Assembly: GCF_963924675.1 (NCBI RefSeq)
Contig: NW_027077452.1
Coordinates: 1,240,001-1,304,000, forward strand
Origin: Phocoena phocoena
Taxonomy: Eukaryota > Chordata > Mammalia > Artiodactyla > Phocoenidae
Reading direction: 5' to 3'
Length of the DNA: 64,000 nucleotides
A program made the position numbers and the translations under genes. Of the stretch, positions 1 to 12,228 are shown one piece after another. Positions within the stretch are counted from its first letter, which is position 1, and each line of letters opens with the position of its first letter. Below the pieces are notes generated by a model. That model was given only the letters and a program-made list of their open reading frames with translations, had not been told where the DNA came from and made no database searches.

Positions 1-1747
1 TATGGAAAGTTATCTGTGCTAATTTCAGTCTCTGGTTTTATGCAGCACCCCAACACACCTTTCCCCGTAAGCAAGCACTAGTTGGTTTTCTAAATTTGAG
101 ACCCTGTTCTGTTTTGTAATTCAGTTCATGTGTAGTCAAGTTTACATTCCGTGTATTGGTGATATCTTATGATGTTTCTTTTTCTGTGTGACGTAGTTCA
201 CGTAGAATCACCGTACCTGCATCCACTCACTATGCCGCTACGGGCCTGATGACACAGATTTCATTGCTGAGTGATATTGCATTGCACGTACGTGCCACAA
301 CTTCTTTATCCATTTTTTGCTTTCTGGGATATTTACCTGGTACTGTAGACGAGCTTCTTGGGAACACAGGCGTCCCAAGCTTTGGGGTGGCTCTCTGTTT
401 TTGATTTTAATTTCCCTAAGCAATAGGACCATAAGTGCAATTGCCATAGGCTGTGTTGCTTTATTTCTTACGTGTTTCAGGAAACGCCATACACTTCTCC
501 AGGGTGGCTGTTCACAATTTACATCCTGCCAATCAGCATAACAAGGCTCCCTGTTCTCCATATCCTGTCCTACCTTTCTGGATTTTACACTTTTTTCAGA
601 TGGCCCTTTTGCCCCAGGGGCAGTGAGATTTCATTGTAGTGCAGATTTCCTTTACAGGCTTGCTTGGTTGGCCAAAAAGCGCGTATGCGTTTTTTCCTGT
701 ATATATTCAGGAAAAAACACATACACCCTTTTTGGCCAAGTGCATCATTGTCGACGTTGTGCCTCTTTTCCTATGCTTTCAGGGCAATTCCAGTCTACCC
801 CCTGCAATCGTTTTCCTGAAATTCTGCCCCGCTTTCAAGTCCCCTTCACAGGCTTACTTCAATATACTTTTGGAAGATAGCTGTCATTTATAACTCTGCA
901 GGTTTGTGAATTACAGTGCCCCTGAGCTCCTTTCTTCAACTCGCTTTCTTGTGAGCTGGGCACAAAACCGCAGGATTGCTTCAGGCACTAATCTGTTTCC
1001 AGCAGGGCACGCTGAGCCTTTGGTTAATTCCTCTTCCTGGTGGGAAATGAGCGTTACATTTGCCCGTGCAGACACCTACAGCTAGTCTCTCATTGGTTCT
1101 CCCTATTCCTGTTCATCTTGCACAGAAATTGCAAGCTGTGCCAAAGAGGAGGTTAAAGGCACTGACTCTCCAAGCGGGGAGAGTGTTAGTAAAGCATCTG
1201 GAATGGTGAACCCGAGGACCAGGATACGAAAACTGACATGCATTTTAAATCATTTCCCAATCACACGGTGGACGATACTCTGGGTTTCCCATGCATGTTT
1301 TAGCTGGAGGAAGAATCCCTTGAACCTGGAGAGTTGGGACCCATGGAATGGGTACCATGCAGTATGACTTCAAAGGGTCTGCATTTGCTCACCGAAACTC
1401 ACCAATGCTATCAGCCTGAAGTGTCCAGCCTTATGTCTCAACCAGCTCTGGGTGTAGATGTGGTCAATCCCGGTTGCATCACATGCCCTGAGGGAATTAT
1501 TTAAGAATTGCTCTCTATTTCACTGTCTTTGTGTTTTGTTTTCGAAATTAATTTGGATAATGGGATTTATCGGATTTTCACTGCTGCGTTTCGGCCGCTG
1601 TACACATGCTTGATTCTCTTACGGAGACATATATATCCATGGGTTTTAAGATTCTTCCTAGTCAGGTATATTCCTAGGCGTTGAATATGTGGTGTTGGGT
1701 CCATTTCGTTGAGCAAGGAGTAGGTCTTGTCTATTACATATATGGCT
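1..1747. repeat. Satellite monomer 1
   Basis: Type A at the diagnostic site near 410-445 (cctaagcaatagg, then gtgcaattgcc). Its palindrome at 668-739 is imperfect: gcgcg replaces gggcg in the left arm and two G-to-A changes lie in the right arm. The window edge sets its phase; it is not a biological boundary. Confidence 0.9.
740..1527. other. Unassigned part of the satellite monomer (representative copy)
   Basis: From the end of the palindrome to the T-rich stretch before the L1 3' terminus. The first 150 bases show weak resemblance to L1 antisense text; I do not recognise the rest (about 900-1527). It has no long conserved frame, no splice-like architecture and no internal short repeat. The same segment lies in all monomers and evolves like the rest of the unit. 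Confidence 0.6.
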
Positions 1748-2414
1748 TATGGAAAGTTATCTGTGCTAATTTCAGTCTCTGGTTTTATGCAGCACCCCAA
1801 CACACCTTTCCCCATAAGCAAGCAGTAGTTGGTTTTCTAAATTTGAGACCCTGTTCTGTTTTGTAATTCAGTTCATGTGTAGTCAAGTTTACATTCCGTG
1901 TATTAGTGATATCTTATGATGTTTCTTTTTCTGTGTGACGTAGTTCACGTAGTATCACCGTACCTGCATCCACTCACTATGCCGCTACGGGCCTGATGAC
2001 ACAGATTTCATTGCTGAGTGATATTGCATTGTACGTACGTGCCACAACTTCTTTATTAATTTTTTGCTTTCTGGGAATTTTACCTGGTACTGTAGACGAG
2101 ATTCTTGGGAACACAGCCGTCCCAAACTTTGGGGTGGCTCTCTGTTTTTGATTTTAATTTCCCTAAGCAATAGGACCATAAGTGCAATTGCCATAGGCTG
2201 TGTTGCTTTATTTCTTACGTGTTTCAGGAAACACCATACACTTCTCCAGGGTGGCTGTTCACAATTTACATCCTGCCAATCAGCATAACAAGGCTCCCTG
2301 TTCTCCATATCCTGTCCTACCTTTCTGGCTTTTACACTTTTTTCAGATGGCCCTTTTGCCCGGGGGGCAGTGAGACTTCATTGTAGTGCAGATTTCCTTT
2401 ACAGGCTTGCTTGG
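1544..2414 (-). mobile_element. L1 LINE 3' end, antisense, built into the monomer (representative copy)
   Basis: Read on the minus strand, this stretch follows the end of L1 ORF2 and the 3' UTR of artiodactyl-type L1 elements: landmarks include the equivalents of tggataaagaa, aaattgtgaac, a gaacagggagcc motif and ctgtacac near the 3' terminus. On the + strand the order is 3' terminus first (1544, just after a T-rich stretch that may be the old poly(A) tail at 1527-1543), then 3' UTR, then ORF2 end up to the palindrome. The same segment recurs in every monomer. Weaker L1 resemblance seems to continue about 150 bp past the palindrome. It has no intact coding frame. The identity is from memory of L1 consensus text; a repeat-library search would settle divergence and subfamily. 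Confidence 0.78.
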
Positions 2415-3494
2415 TTGGCCAAAAAGGGCGTATGCGTTTTTTCCTGAATATATTCAGGAAAAAACGCATACGCCCTTTTTGGCCAAGTGCATCATTGTCG
2501 ACGTTGTGCCTCTTTTCCTATGCTTTCAGGGCAATTCTAGTCTACCCCCTGCAATCGTTTTCCTGAAATTCTGCCCCGCTTTCAAGTCCCCTTCGCAGGC
2601 TTACTTCAATATACTTTTGGAAGATAGCTGTCATTTATAACTCTGCAGGTTTGTGAATTACAGTGTCCCTGAGCTCCTTTCTTCAACTTGCTTTCTTGTG
2701 AGCTGGGCACAAAACCGCAGGATTCCTTCAGGCCGTAATCTGTTTCCGGCAGGGCACGCTGAGCCTTTGGTTAATTCCTCTTCCTGGTGGGAAATGAGCG
2801 TTACATTTGACCGTGCAGACACCTACAGCTAGTCTCTCATTGGTTCTCCCTATTCCTGTTCATCTTGCACAGAAATTGCAAGCTGTGCCAAAGAGGAGGT
2901 TAAAGGCACTGACTCTCCAAGCGGGGAGAGTGTTAGTAAAGCATCTGGAATGGTGAACCCGAGGACCAGGATACGAAAACAGAGATGCATTTTAAATCGT
3001 TTCCCAATCACACGGTGGACGATACTCTGGGTTTCCCATGCATGTTTTACCTGGAGGTAGAATCCCTTGAACCTGGAGAGTTGGGACCCATGGAATTGGT
3101 ACCATGCAGTATGACTTCAAAGGGTCTGCATTTGCTCACCGAAACTCACCAATGCTATCAGCCTTAAGTGTCCAGCCTTATGTCTCAACCAGCTCTGGGT
3201 GTAGATGTGGTCATTCCCGGTTGCATCACATGCCCTGAGTGAATTATTTAAGAATTGCTCTCTATTTCACTGTCTTTGTGTTTTGTTTTCGAAATTAATT
3301 TGGATAATGGGATTTATCGGATTTTCACTGCTGCGTTTTGGCCGCTGTACACACGCTTGATTCTCTTACGGAGACATATATATCCATGGGTTTTAAGATT
3401 CTTCCTAGTCAGGTATATTCCTAGGCGTTGAATATGTGGTGTTTGGTCCATTTCGTTGAGCAAGGAGTAGGTCTTGTCTATTACATATTTGGCT
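1748..3494. repeat. Satellite monomer 2
   Basis: Type A. The palindrome at 2415-2486 is perfect over all 72 bases. The unit is 1,747 bp. Confidence 0.9.
2415..2486. repeat. Perfect 72-bp palindrome (mariner-MITE-like), monomer 2
   Basis: Two 36-base arms meet with no spacer around tgaatatattca, and the arms are exact reverse complements. The outer ends, TTGGCCAAAAAGGG and its complement, resemble the terminal inverted repeats of mariner-derived MITEs in cetartiodactyl genomes (which start about TTAGGTTGGCCAAAAAG). Size (about 72-80 bp) and spacer-free structure also fit that MITE class. Position inside L1-derived DNA suggests it inserted before the monomer was amplified. Its equivalents lie in monomers 1-31. 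Confidence 0.75.
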
Positions 3495-5241
3495 TATGGA
3501 AAGTTATCTGTGCTAATTTCAGTCTCTGGTTTTATGCAGCACCCCAACGCACCTTTCCCCATAAGCAAGCACTAGTTGGTTTTCTAAATTTGAGACCCTG
3601 TTCTGTTTTGTAATTCAGTTCATGTGTAGTCAAGTTTACATTCCGTGTATTAGTGATATCTTATGATGTTTCTTTTTCTGTGTGACGTAGTTCACGTAGA
3701 ATCACCGTACCTGCGTCCACTCACTATGCCGCTACGGGCCTGATGACACAGATTTCATTGCTGAGTGATATTGCATTGTACGTACATGCCACAACTTCTT
3801 TATCCATTTTTTGCTTTCTGGGATATTTGCCTGATACTGTAGACGAGCTTCTTGTGAACACAGCCGTCCCAAATATTGGGGTGGCTGTCTGTTTTTGATT
3901 TTAATTTCCGTAAGCTCTATGACCATAAGTGGAAGTCCCATAGGCTGTGTTGCTTTGTTTCTTACGTGTTTCAGGAAACACCATACACTTCTCCAGGGTG
4001 GCTGCTGGCAATTTACATCCTGCCAATCAGCATAACAAGGCTCCCTGTTCTCCATATCCTGTCCTACGTTTTTGGATTTTAAACTTTTTTCAGATGGCCC
4101 TTTTGCCCGGGGGGCAGTTAGATTTCATTGTAGTGCAGATTTCCTTTACAGGCTTGCTTGGTTGGCCAAAAAGGGCGTATGCGTTTTTTCCTGAATATAT
4201 TCAGGAAAAAACACATACGCCCTTTTTGGCCAAGTGCATCATTGTCGACCTTGTGCCTCTTTTCCTATGCTTTCAGGGCAATTCCAGTCTACCCCCTGCA
4301 ATCGTTTTCCTGAAATTCTGCCCCTCTTTCAAGTCCCCTTCGCAGGCTTACTTCAATATACTTTTGGAAGATAGCTGTCATTTATAACTCTGCAGGTTTG
4401 TGAAATACAGTGCCCCTGAGCTCCTTTCTTCAACTCGCTTTCTTGTGAGCTGGGCACAAAACCGCAGGATTGCTTCAGGCACTAATCTGTTTTCAGCAGG
4501 GCACACTGAGCCTTTGGTTAATTCCTCTTCCTGGTGGGAAATGAGCGTTACATTTGCCCCTGCAGACACCTACAGCTATTCTCTCATTGGTTCTCCCTAT
4601 TCCTGTTCATCTGGCACAGAAATTGCAAGCTGTGCCAAAGAGGAGGTTAAAGGCACTGACTCTCCAAGCGGGGAGAGTGTTAGTAATGCATCTGGAATGG
4701 TGAACCCGAAGACCAGGATACGAAAACTGAGATGCATTTTAAATCGTTTCCCAATCACACGGTGGACGATACTCTGGGTTTCCCATGCATGTTTTAGCTG
4801 GAGGAAGAATCCCTTGAACCTGGAGAGTTGGGACCCATGGAATAGGTACCATGCAGTATGACTTCAAAGGGTCTGCATTTGCTCACCGAAACTCACCAAT
4901 GCTATCAGCATGAAGTGTCCAGCCTTATGTCTCAACCAGCTCTGGGTGTAGATGTGTTAAATCCAGGTTGCATCACATGCCCTGAGTGAATTATTTAAGA
5001 ATTGCTCTCTATTTCACTGTCTTTGTGTTTTGTTTTTGAAATTTATTTAGATAATGGGATTTATCGGATTTTCACTGCTGCGTTTATGCCGCTGTACACA
5101 CGCTTAATTCTCTTACGGAGACATATAAATCCATGGGTTTTAAGATTCTTCCTAGTCAGGTATATTCCTAGGCGTTGAATATGTGGTGTTGAGTCCATTT
5201 CGTTGAGCAAGGAGTAGGTCTAGTCTGTTACATATTTGGCT
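3495..5241. repeat. Satellite monomer 3
   Basis: First type B copy: the diagnostic site reads ccgtaagctctatgacc followed by gtggaagtccc, and the later site reads gctggcaattt instead of gttcacaattt. Palindrome 4162-4233 has one mismatch, in the right arm. Confidence 0.9.
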
Positions 5242-6988
5242 TATGGAATGTTATCTGTGCTAATTTCAGTCTCTGGTTTTATGCAGCACCCCAAGGCACC
5301 TTTCCCCATAAGCAAGCACTAGTTGGTTTTCTAAATTTTAGACCCTGTTCTGTTTTGTAATTCAGTTCATGTGTAGTCAAGTTTACATTCCGTGTATTAG
5401 TGATATCTTATGATGTTTCTTTTTCTGTGTGACGTAGTTCACGTAGAATCACCGTACCTGCATCCACTCACTATGCCGCTACGGGCCTGATGACACAGAT
5501 TTCATTGCTGAGTGATATTGCATTGCACGTACGTGCCACAACTTCTTTATCCATTTTTTGCTTTCTGGGATATTTACCTGGTACTGTAGACGAGCTTCTT
5601 GGGAACACAGCCGTCCCAAACTTTGGGGTGGCTCTCTGTTTTTGATTTTAATTTCCCTAAGCAATAGGACCATAAGTGCAATTGCCATAGGCTGTGTTGC
5701 TTTATTTCTTACGTGTTTCAGGAAACACCATACACTTCTCCAGGGTGGCTGTTCACAATTTACATCCTGCCAATCAGCATAACAAGGCTCCCTGTTCTCC
5801 ATATCCTGTCCTACCTTTCTGGATTTTACACTTTTTTCAGATGGCCCTTTTGCCCGGGGGGCAGTGAGATTTCATTGTAGTGCAGATTTCCTTTACAGCC
5901 TTGCTTGGTTGGCCAAAAAGGGCGTATGCGTTTTTTCCTGAATATATTCAGGAAAAAACGCATACGCCCTTTTTGGCCAAGTGCATCATTGTCGACGTTG
6001 TGCCTCTTTTCCTATGCTTTCAGGGCAATTCCAGTCTACCCCCTGCAATCGTTTTCCTGAAATTCTGCCCCGCTTTCAAGTCCCCTTCGCAGGCTTACTT
6101 CAATATACTTTTGGAAGGTAGCTGTCATTTATAACTCTGCAGGTTTGTGAAATACAGTGCCCCTGAGCTCCTTTCTTCAACTAGCTTTCTTGTGAGCTGG
6201 GCACAAAACCGCAGGATTGCTTCAGGCACTAATCTGTTTCCAGCAGGGCACGCTGAGCCTTTGGTTAATTCCTCTTCCTGGTGGGAAATGAGCGTTACAT
6301 TTGCCCCTGCAGACACCTACAGCTAGTCTCTCATTGGTTCTCCCTATTCCTGTTCATCTGGCACAGAAATTGCAAGCTGTGCCAAAGAGGAGTTTAAAGG
6401 CAATGACTCTCCAAGCGGGGAGAGTTTTAGTAAAGCATCTGGAATGGTGAACCCGAGGACCAGGATACGAAAACTGAGATGCATTTTAAATCGTTTCCCA
6501 ATCACACGGTGGACGATACTCTGGGTTTCCCATGCATGTTTTAGCTGGAGGAAGAATCCCTTGAACCTGGAGAGTTGGGACCCATGGAATGGGTACCATG
6601 CAGTATGACTTCAAAGGGTCTGCATTTGCTCACCGAAACTCACCAATGCTATCAGCCTGAAGTGTCCAGCCTTATGTCTCAACCAGCTCTGGGTGTAGAT
6701 GTGTTAAATCCAGGTTGCATCACATGCCCTGAGTGAATTATTTAAGAATTGCTTCCTATTTCACTGTCTTTGTGTTTTGGTTTCGAAATTTATTTGGATA
6801 ATGGGATTTATCGGATTTTCACTGCTGCGTTTCGGCCTCTGTACACACGCTTGATTGTCTTACTGAGACAAATATATCCATGGGTTTTAAGATTCTTCCT
6901 AGTCAGGTATATTCCTAGGCGTTGAATATGTGGTGTTGAGTCCATTTCGTTGAGCAAGGAGTAGGTCTTGTCTATTAAGTATTTGGCT
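5242..6988. repeat. Satellite monomer 4
   Basis: Type A, with the ccaaggcacc variant near its start. Palindrome 5909-5980 is perfect. Confidence 0.9.
5909..5980. repeat. Perfect 72-bp palindrome, monomer 4
   Basis: All 36 base pairs of the potential hairpin are intact and the sequence equals the array consensus. Confidence 0.8.
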
Positions 6989-8735
6989 TATGGAAAGTTA
7001 TCTGTGCTAATTTCAGTCTCTGGTTTTATGCAGCACCCCAACGCACCTTTCCCCATAAGCAAGCACTAGTTGGTTTTCTAAATTTGAGACCCTGTTCTGT
7101 TTTGTAATTCAGTTCATGTGTAGTTAAGTTTACATTCCGTGTATTGGTGATATCTTATGATGTTTCTTTTTCTGTGTGACGTAGTTCACGTAGAATCACC
7201 GTACCTGCATCCACTCACTATGCCGCTACGGGCCTGATGACACAGATTTCATTGCTGAGTGATATTGCATTGCACGTACGTGCCACAACTTCTTTATCCA
7301 TTTTTTGCTTTCTGGGATACTTACCTGGTACTGTAGACGAGCTTCTTGGGAACACAGCCGTCCCAAACTTTGGGGTGGCTCTCTGTTTTTGATTTTAATT
7401 TCCCTAAGCAATAGGACCATAAGTGCAATTGCCATAGGCTGTGTTGCTTTATTTCTTACGTGTTTCAGGAAACACCATACACTTCTCCAGGGTGGCTGTT
7501 CACAATTTACATCCTGCCAATCAGCATAACAAGGCTCCCTGTTCTCCATATCCTGTCCTACCTTTCTGGATTTTACACTTTTTTCAGCTGGCCCTTTTGC
7601 CCGGGGGGCAGTGAGACTTCATTGTAGTGCAGATTTCCTTTACAGGCTTGCTTGGTTGGCCAAAAAGGGCGTATGCGTTTTTTCCTGAATATATTCAGGA
7701 CAAAACGCATACGCCCTTTTTGGCCAAGTGCATCATTGTCGACGTTGTGCCTCTTTTCCTATGCTTTCAGGGCAATTCCAGTCTACCCCCTGCTATCGTT
7801 TTCCTGAAATTCTGCCCTGCTTTCAAGTCCCCTTCGCAGGCTTACTTCAATATACTTTTGGAAGGTAGCTGTCATTTATAACTCTGCAGGTTTGTGAAAT
7901 ACAGTGCCCCTGAGCTCCTTTCTTCAACTCGCTTTCTTGTGAGCTGGGCTCAAAACCGCAGGATTGCTTCAGGCACTAATCTGTTTCCAGCAGGGCACGC
8001 TGAGCCTTTGGTTAATTCCTCTTCCTGGTGGGAAATGAGCGTTACATTTGCCCCTGCAGACACCTACAGCTAGTCTCTCATTGGTTCTCCTTATTCCTGT
8101 TCATCTGGCACAGAAATTGCAAGCTGTGCCAAAGAGGAGGTTAAAGGCACTGACTCTCCAAGCGGGGAGAGTGTTAGTAAAGCATCTGGAATGGTGAACC
8201 CGAGGACCAGGATACGAAAACTGAGATGCATTTTAAATCGTTTCCCAATCACACGGTGGACGATACTCTGGGTTTCCCATGCATGTTTTAGCTGGAGGAA
8301 GAATCCCTTGAACCTGGAGAGTTGGGACCCATGGAATGGGTACCATGCAGTATGACTTCAAAGGGTCTGCATTTGCTCACCGAAACTCACCAATGCTATA
8401 AGCCTGAAGTGTCCAGCCTTATGTCTCAACCAGCTCTGGGTGTAGATGTGGTCATTCCCGGTTGCATCACATGCCCTGAGTGAATTATTTAAGAATTGCT
8501 CTCTATTTCACTGTCTTTGTGTTTTGTTTTCTAAATTTATTTGGATAATGGAATTTATCGCATTTTCACTGCTGCGTTTCGGCCACTGTACACACGCTTG
8601 ATTCTCTTATGGAGACATATAAATCCATGGGTTTTAAGATTCTTCCTAGTCAGGTATATTCCTAGGCGTTGAATATGTGGTGTTGAGTCCATTTCGTTGA
8701 GCAAGGAGTAGGTCTAGTCTGTTACATATTTGGCT
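6989..8735. repeat. Satellite monomer 5
   Basis: Type A. Palindrome 7656-7727 has one mismatch (A to C in the right-arm A run). Confidence 0.9.
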
Positions 8736-10482
8736 TATGGAATGTTATCTGTGCTAATTTCAATCTCTGGTTTTATGCAGCACCCCAAGGCACCTTTCCC
8801 CATAAGCAAGCACTAGTTGGTTTTCTAAATTTGAGACCCTGTTCTGTTTTGTAATTCAGTTCATGTGTAGTCAAGTTTACATTCCGTGTATTAGTGATAT
8901 CTTATGATGTTTCTTTTTCTGTGTGACGTAGTTCACGTAGAATCACCGTACCTGCATCCACTCACTATGCCGCTACGGGCCTGATGACACAGATTTCATT
9001 GCTGAGTGATATTGCATTGCACGTACATGCCACAACTTCTTTATCCATTTTTTGCTTTCTGGGATATTTACCTGGTACTGTAGACGAGCTTCTTGGGAAC
9101 ACAGCCGTCCCAAATTTTGGGGTGGCTCTCTGTTTTTGATTTTAATTTCCCTAAGCAATAGGACCATAAGTGCAATTGCCATAGGCTGTGTTGCTTTATT
9201 TCTTACGTGTTTCAGGAAACACCATACTCTTCTCCAGCGTGGCTGTTCACAATTTACATCCTGCCAATCAGCATAACAAGGCTCCCTGTTCTCCATATCC
9301 TGTCCTACCTTTCTGGATTTTACACTTTTTTCAGATGGCCCTTTTGCCCGGGGGGCAGTGAGATTTCATTGTAGTGCAGATTTCCTTTACAGGCTTGCTT
9401 GGTTGGCCAAAAAGGGCGTATGCGTTTTTTCCTGAATATATTCAGGAAAAAACGCATACGCCCTTTTTGGCCAAGTGCATCATTGTCGACGTTGTGCCTC
9501 TTTTCCTATGCTTTCAGGGCAATTCCAGTCTACCCCCTGCAATCGTTTTCCTGAAATTCTGCCCCGCTTTCAAGTCCCCTTCGCAGGCTTACTTCAATAT
9601 ATTTTTGGAGGATAGCTGTCATTTATAACTCTGCAGGTTTGTGAATTACATTGCCCCTGAGCTCCTTTCTTCAACTCGCTTTCTTGTGAGCTGGGCACAA
9701 AACCGCAGGATTGCTTCAGGCCCTAATGTGTTTCCGGCAGGGCACGCTGAGCCTTTGGTTAATTCCTATTCCTGGTGGGAAATGAGCATTACATTTGCCC
9801 GTGCAGACACCTATAGCTAGTCTTTCATTGGTTCTCCCTATTCCTGTTCATCTTGCACAGAAATTGCAAGCTGTGCCTAACAGGAGGTTAAAGGCACTGA
9901 CTCTCCAAGCGGGGAGAGTGTTAGTAAAGCATCTGGAATGGTGAACCCGAGGACCAGGGTACGAAAACTGAGATGCATTTTAAATCGTTTCCCAATCACA
10001 CGGTGGACCATACTGTGGGTTTCCCATGCATGTTTTAGCTGGAGGAAGAATCCCTTGAACCTGGAGAGTTGGGACCCATGGAATAGGTACCATGCAGTAT
10101 GACTTCAAAGGGTCTGCATTTGCTCACCGAAACTCACCAATGCTATCAGCCTGAAGTGTCCAGCCTTATGTCTCAACCAGCTCTGGGTATAGATGTGTTA
10201 AATCCAGGTTGCATCACATGCCCTGAGTGAATTATTTAAGAATTGCTCTCTATTTCACTGTCTTTGTGTTTTGTTTTTGAAATTTATTTTGATAATGGGA
10301 TTTATCGGATTTTCACTGCTGCATTTCGCCCGCTGTACACACGCTTGATTCTCTTACGTGGACATATAAATCCATGGGTTTTAAGATTCTTCCTAGTCAG
10401 GTATATTCCTAGGCGTTCAATATGTGGTGTTGAGTCCATTTCGTTGAGTAAGGAGTAGGTCTTGTCTATTACATATTTGGCT
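8736..10482. repeat. Satellite monomer 6
   Basis: Type A. Palindrome 9403-9474 is perfect. Its last 200 bases carry private variants (catttcgcccgctg, ttacgtggac, gcgttcaata) that reappear 8,729 bp downstream in monomer 11. Confidence 0.9.
9403..9474. repeat. Perfect 72-bp palindrome, monomer 6
   Basis: Consensus arms with no mismatch. Confidence 0.8.
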
Positions 10483-12228
10483 CATGGAATGTTATCTGTG
10501 CTAATTTCAGTCTTGGTTTTATGCAGCACCCCAAGGCACCTTTCCCCATAAGCAAGCACTAGTTGGTTTTCTAAATTTGTGACCCTGTTCTGTTTTGTAA
10601 TTCAGTTCATGTGTAGTCAAGTTTTCATTCCGTGTATTAGAGATATCTTATGATGTTTCTATTTCTGTGTGAAGTAGTTCACGTAGAATCACCATACCTG
10701 CATCCACTCACTATGCGGCTACGGGCCTGATGACACAGATTTCATTGCTGAGTGATATTGCATTGCACGTACGTGCCACAACTTCTTTATCCATTTTTTG
10801 CTTTCTGGGATATTTACCTGGTACTGTTGACGAACTTCTTGGGAACACAGCCGTCCCAAACATTGGGGTGGCTCTCTGTTTTTGATTTTAATTTCCCTAA
10901 GCAATAAGACCATAAGTGCAATTGCCATAGGCTGTGTTGCTTTATTTCTTACGTGTTTCAGGAAACACCATATACTTGTCCAGGGTGGCTGTTCACAATT
11001 TACATCCTGCCAATCAGCATAACAAGGCTCCCTGTTCTCCATATCCTGTCCTACCTTTCTGGATTTTACACTTTTTTCAGATGGCCCTTTTGCCCGGGGG
11101 GCAGTGAGATTTCATTGTAGTGCAGATTTCCTTTACAGGCTTGCTTGGTTAGCCAAAAAGGGCGTATGCGTTTTTTCCTGAATATATTCAGGAAAAAACG
11201 CATACGGACTTTTTGGCCAAGTGCATCATTGTCGACGTTCTGCCTCTTTTCCTATGCTTTCAGGGCAATTCCAGTCTACCGCCTGCAATCGTTTTCCTGA
11301 AATTCTGCCCCGCTTTCAAGTCCCCTTCGCAGGCTTACTTCAATATATTTTTGGAGGATAGCTGTCATTTATAACTCTGCAGGTTTGTGAATTACAGTGC
11401 CCCTGAGCTCCTTTCTTCAACTCGCTTTCTTGTGAGCTGGGCACAAAACCGCAGGATTGCTTCAGGCCTTAATCTGTTTCACGCAGGGAACGCGGTGCCT
11501 TTGGTTAATTCCTCTTCTTGGCGGGAAATGAGTGCTACGTATGCCCGTGAAGACACCTATAGCTGGTCTCTCATTTGTTCTCCCTATTCCTGTTTATCTT
11601 GCACAGAAATTGCAAGCTGTGCCAAACAGGAGGTTAAAGGCACTGACTCTCCAAGCAGGGAGAGTGTTAGTAAACCGTCGGGAATGGTGATCCCGAGGAC
11701 CAGGATACGAAAACTGAGATGCAATTTAAATCATTTCCTAATCACACGGTGGACCATACTCAGCGTTTCCCACGCATGTTTTAGCTGAATAATGAATCCC
11801 TTGAACCTGGAGAGTTGGGACCCATGGAATAGGTACCATGCAGTATGACTTCAAAAGGTCTGCATTTGCTCACCGAAACTCACCAATGCTATCAGCCTGA
11901 AGTGTCCAGCCTTATGTCTCAACCAGCTCTGGGTGTAGATGTGTTAAATCCCGGTTGCATCACATGCCCTGAGTGAATTATTTAAGAATTGCTCTCTATT
12001 TCACTGTCTTTGTGTTTTGTTTTTGAAATTTATTTTGATAATGGGATTTATCGGATTTTCACTGCTGCGTTTATGCCTCTGTACACACGCTTGATTCTCT
12101 TATGGAGACATGTAAATCAATGGGTTTTAAGATTCTTCCTAGTCAGTTGTATTCCTAGGCGTTGAATATGTGGTGTTGAGTCCATTTCGTGGAGCAAGGA
12201 GTAGGTCTTGTGTATTACATATTTGGCT
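10483..12228. repeat. Satellite monomer 7
   Basis: Type A with short deletions (cagtcttgg near 10510). The first 250 bases share variants with monomer 12, 8,729 bp downstream (gtgtgaagtagttc, tatgcggctac). Palindrome 11149-11220 has mismatches near both ends. Bases 11470-11800 form an unusually diverged island. Confidence 0.9.

Noticed and set aside
238..561. A 107-codon open frame on the minus strand that recurs in many monomers
   Set aside because: It falls in the L1-derived antisense segment, is broken or altered in many copies, starts with no conserved context and simply recurs with the satellite period. No sign of selection on codons.
1468..1484. Candidate CENP-B box, minus strand, in the recurring tcccggttgcatcacat
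   Set aside because: Only 7 of the 9 essential positions match; the last four essential bases read CACA instead of CGAA. Not enough to claim a site.
2386..2640. An 84-codon + strand frame across the palindrome, present in most monomers
   Set aside because: It is read through the palindrome and flanking satellite; conservation equals that of the surrounding DNA, and stop or frame changes occur with indels.
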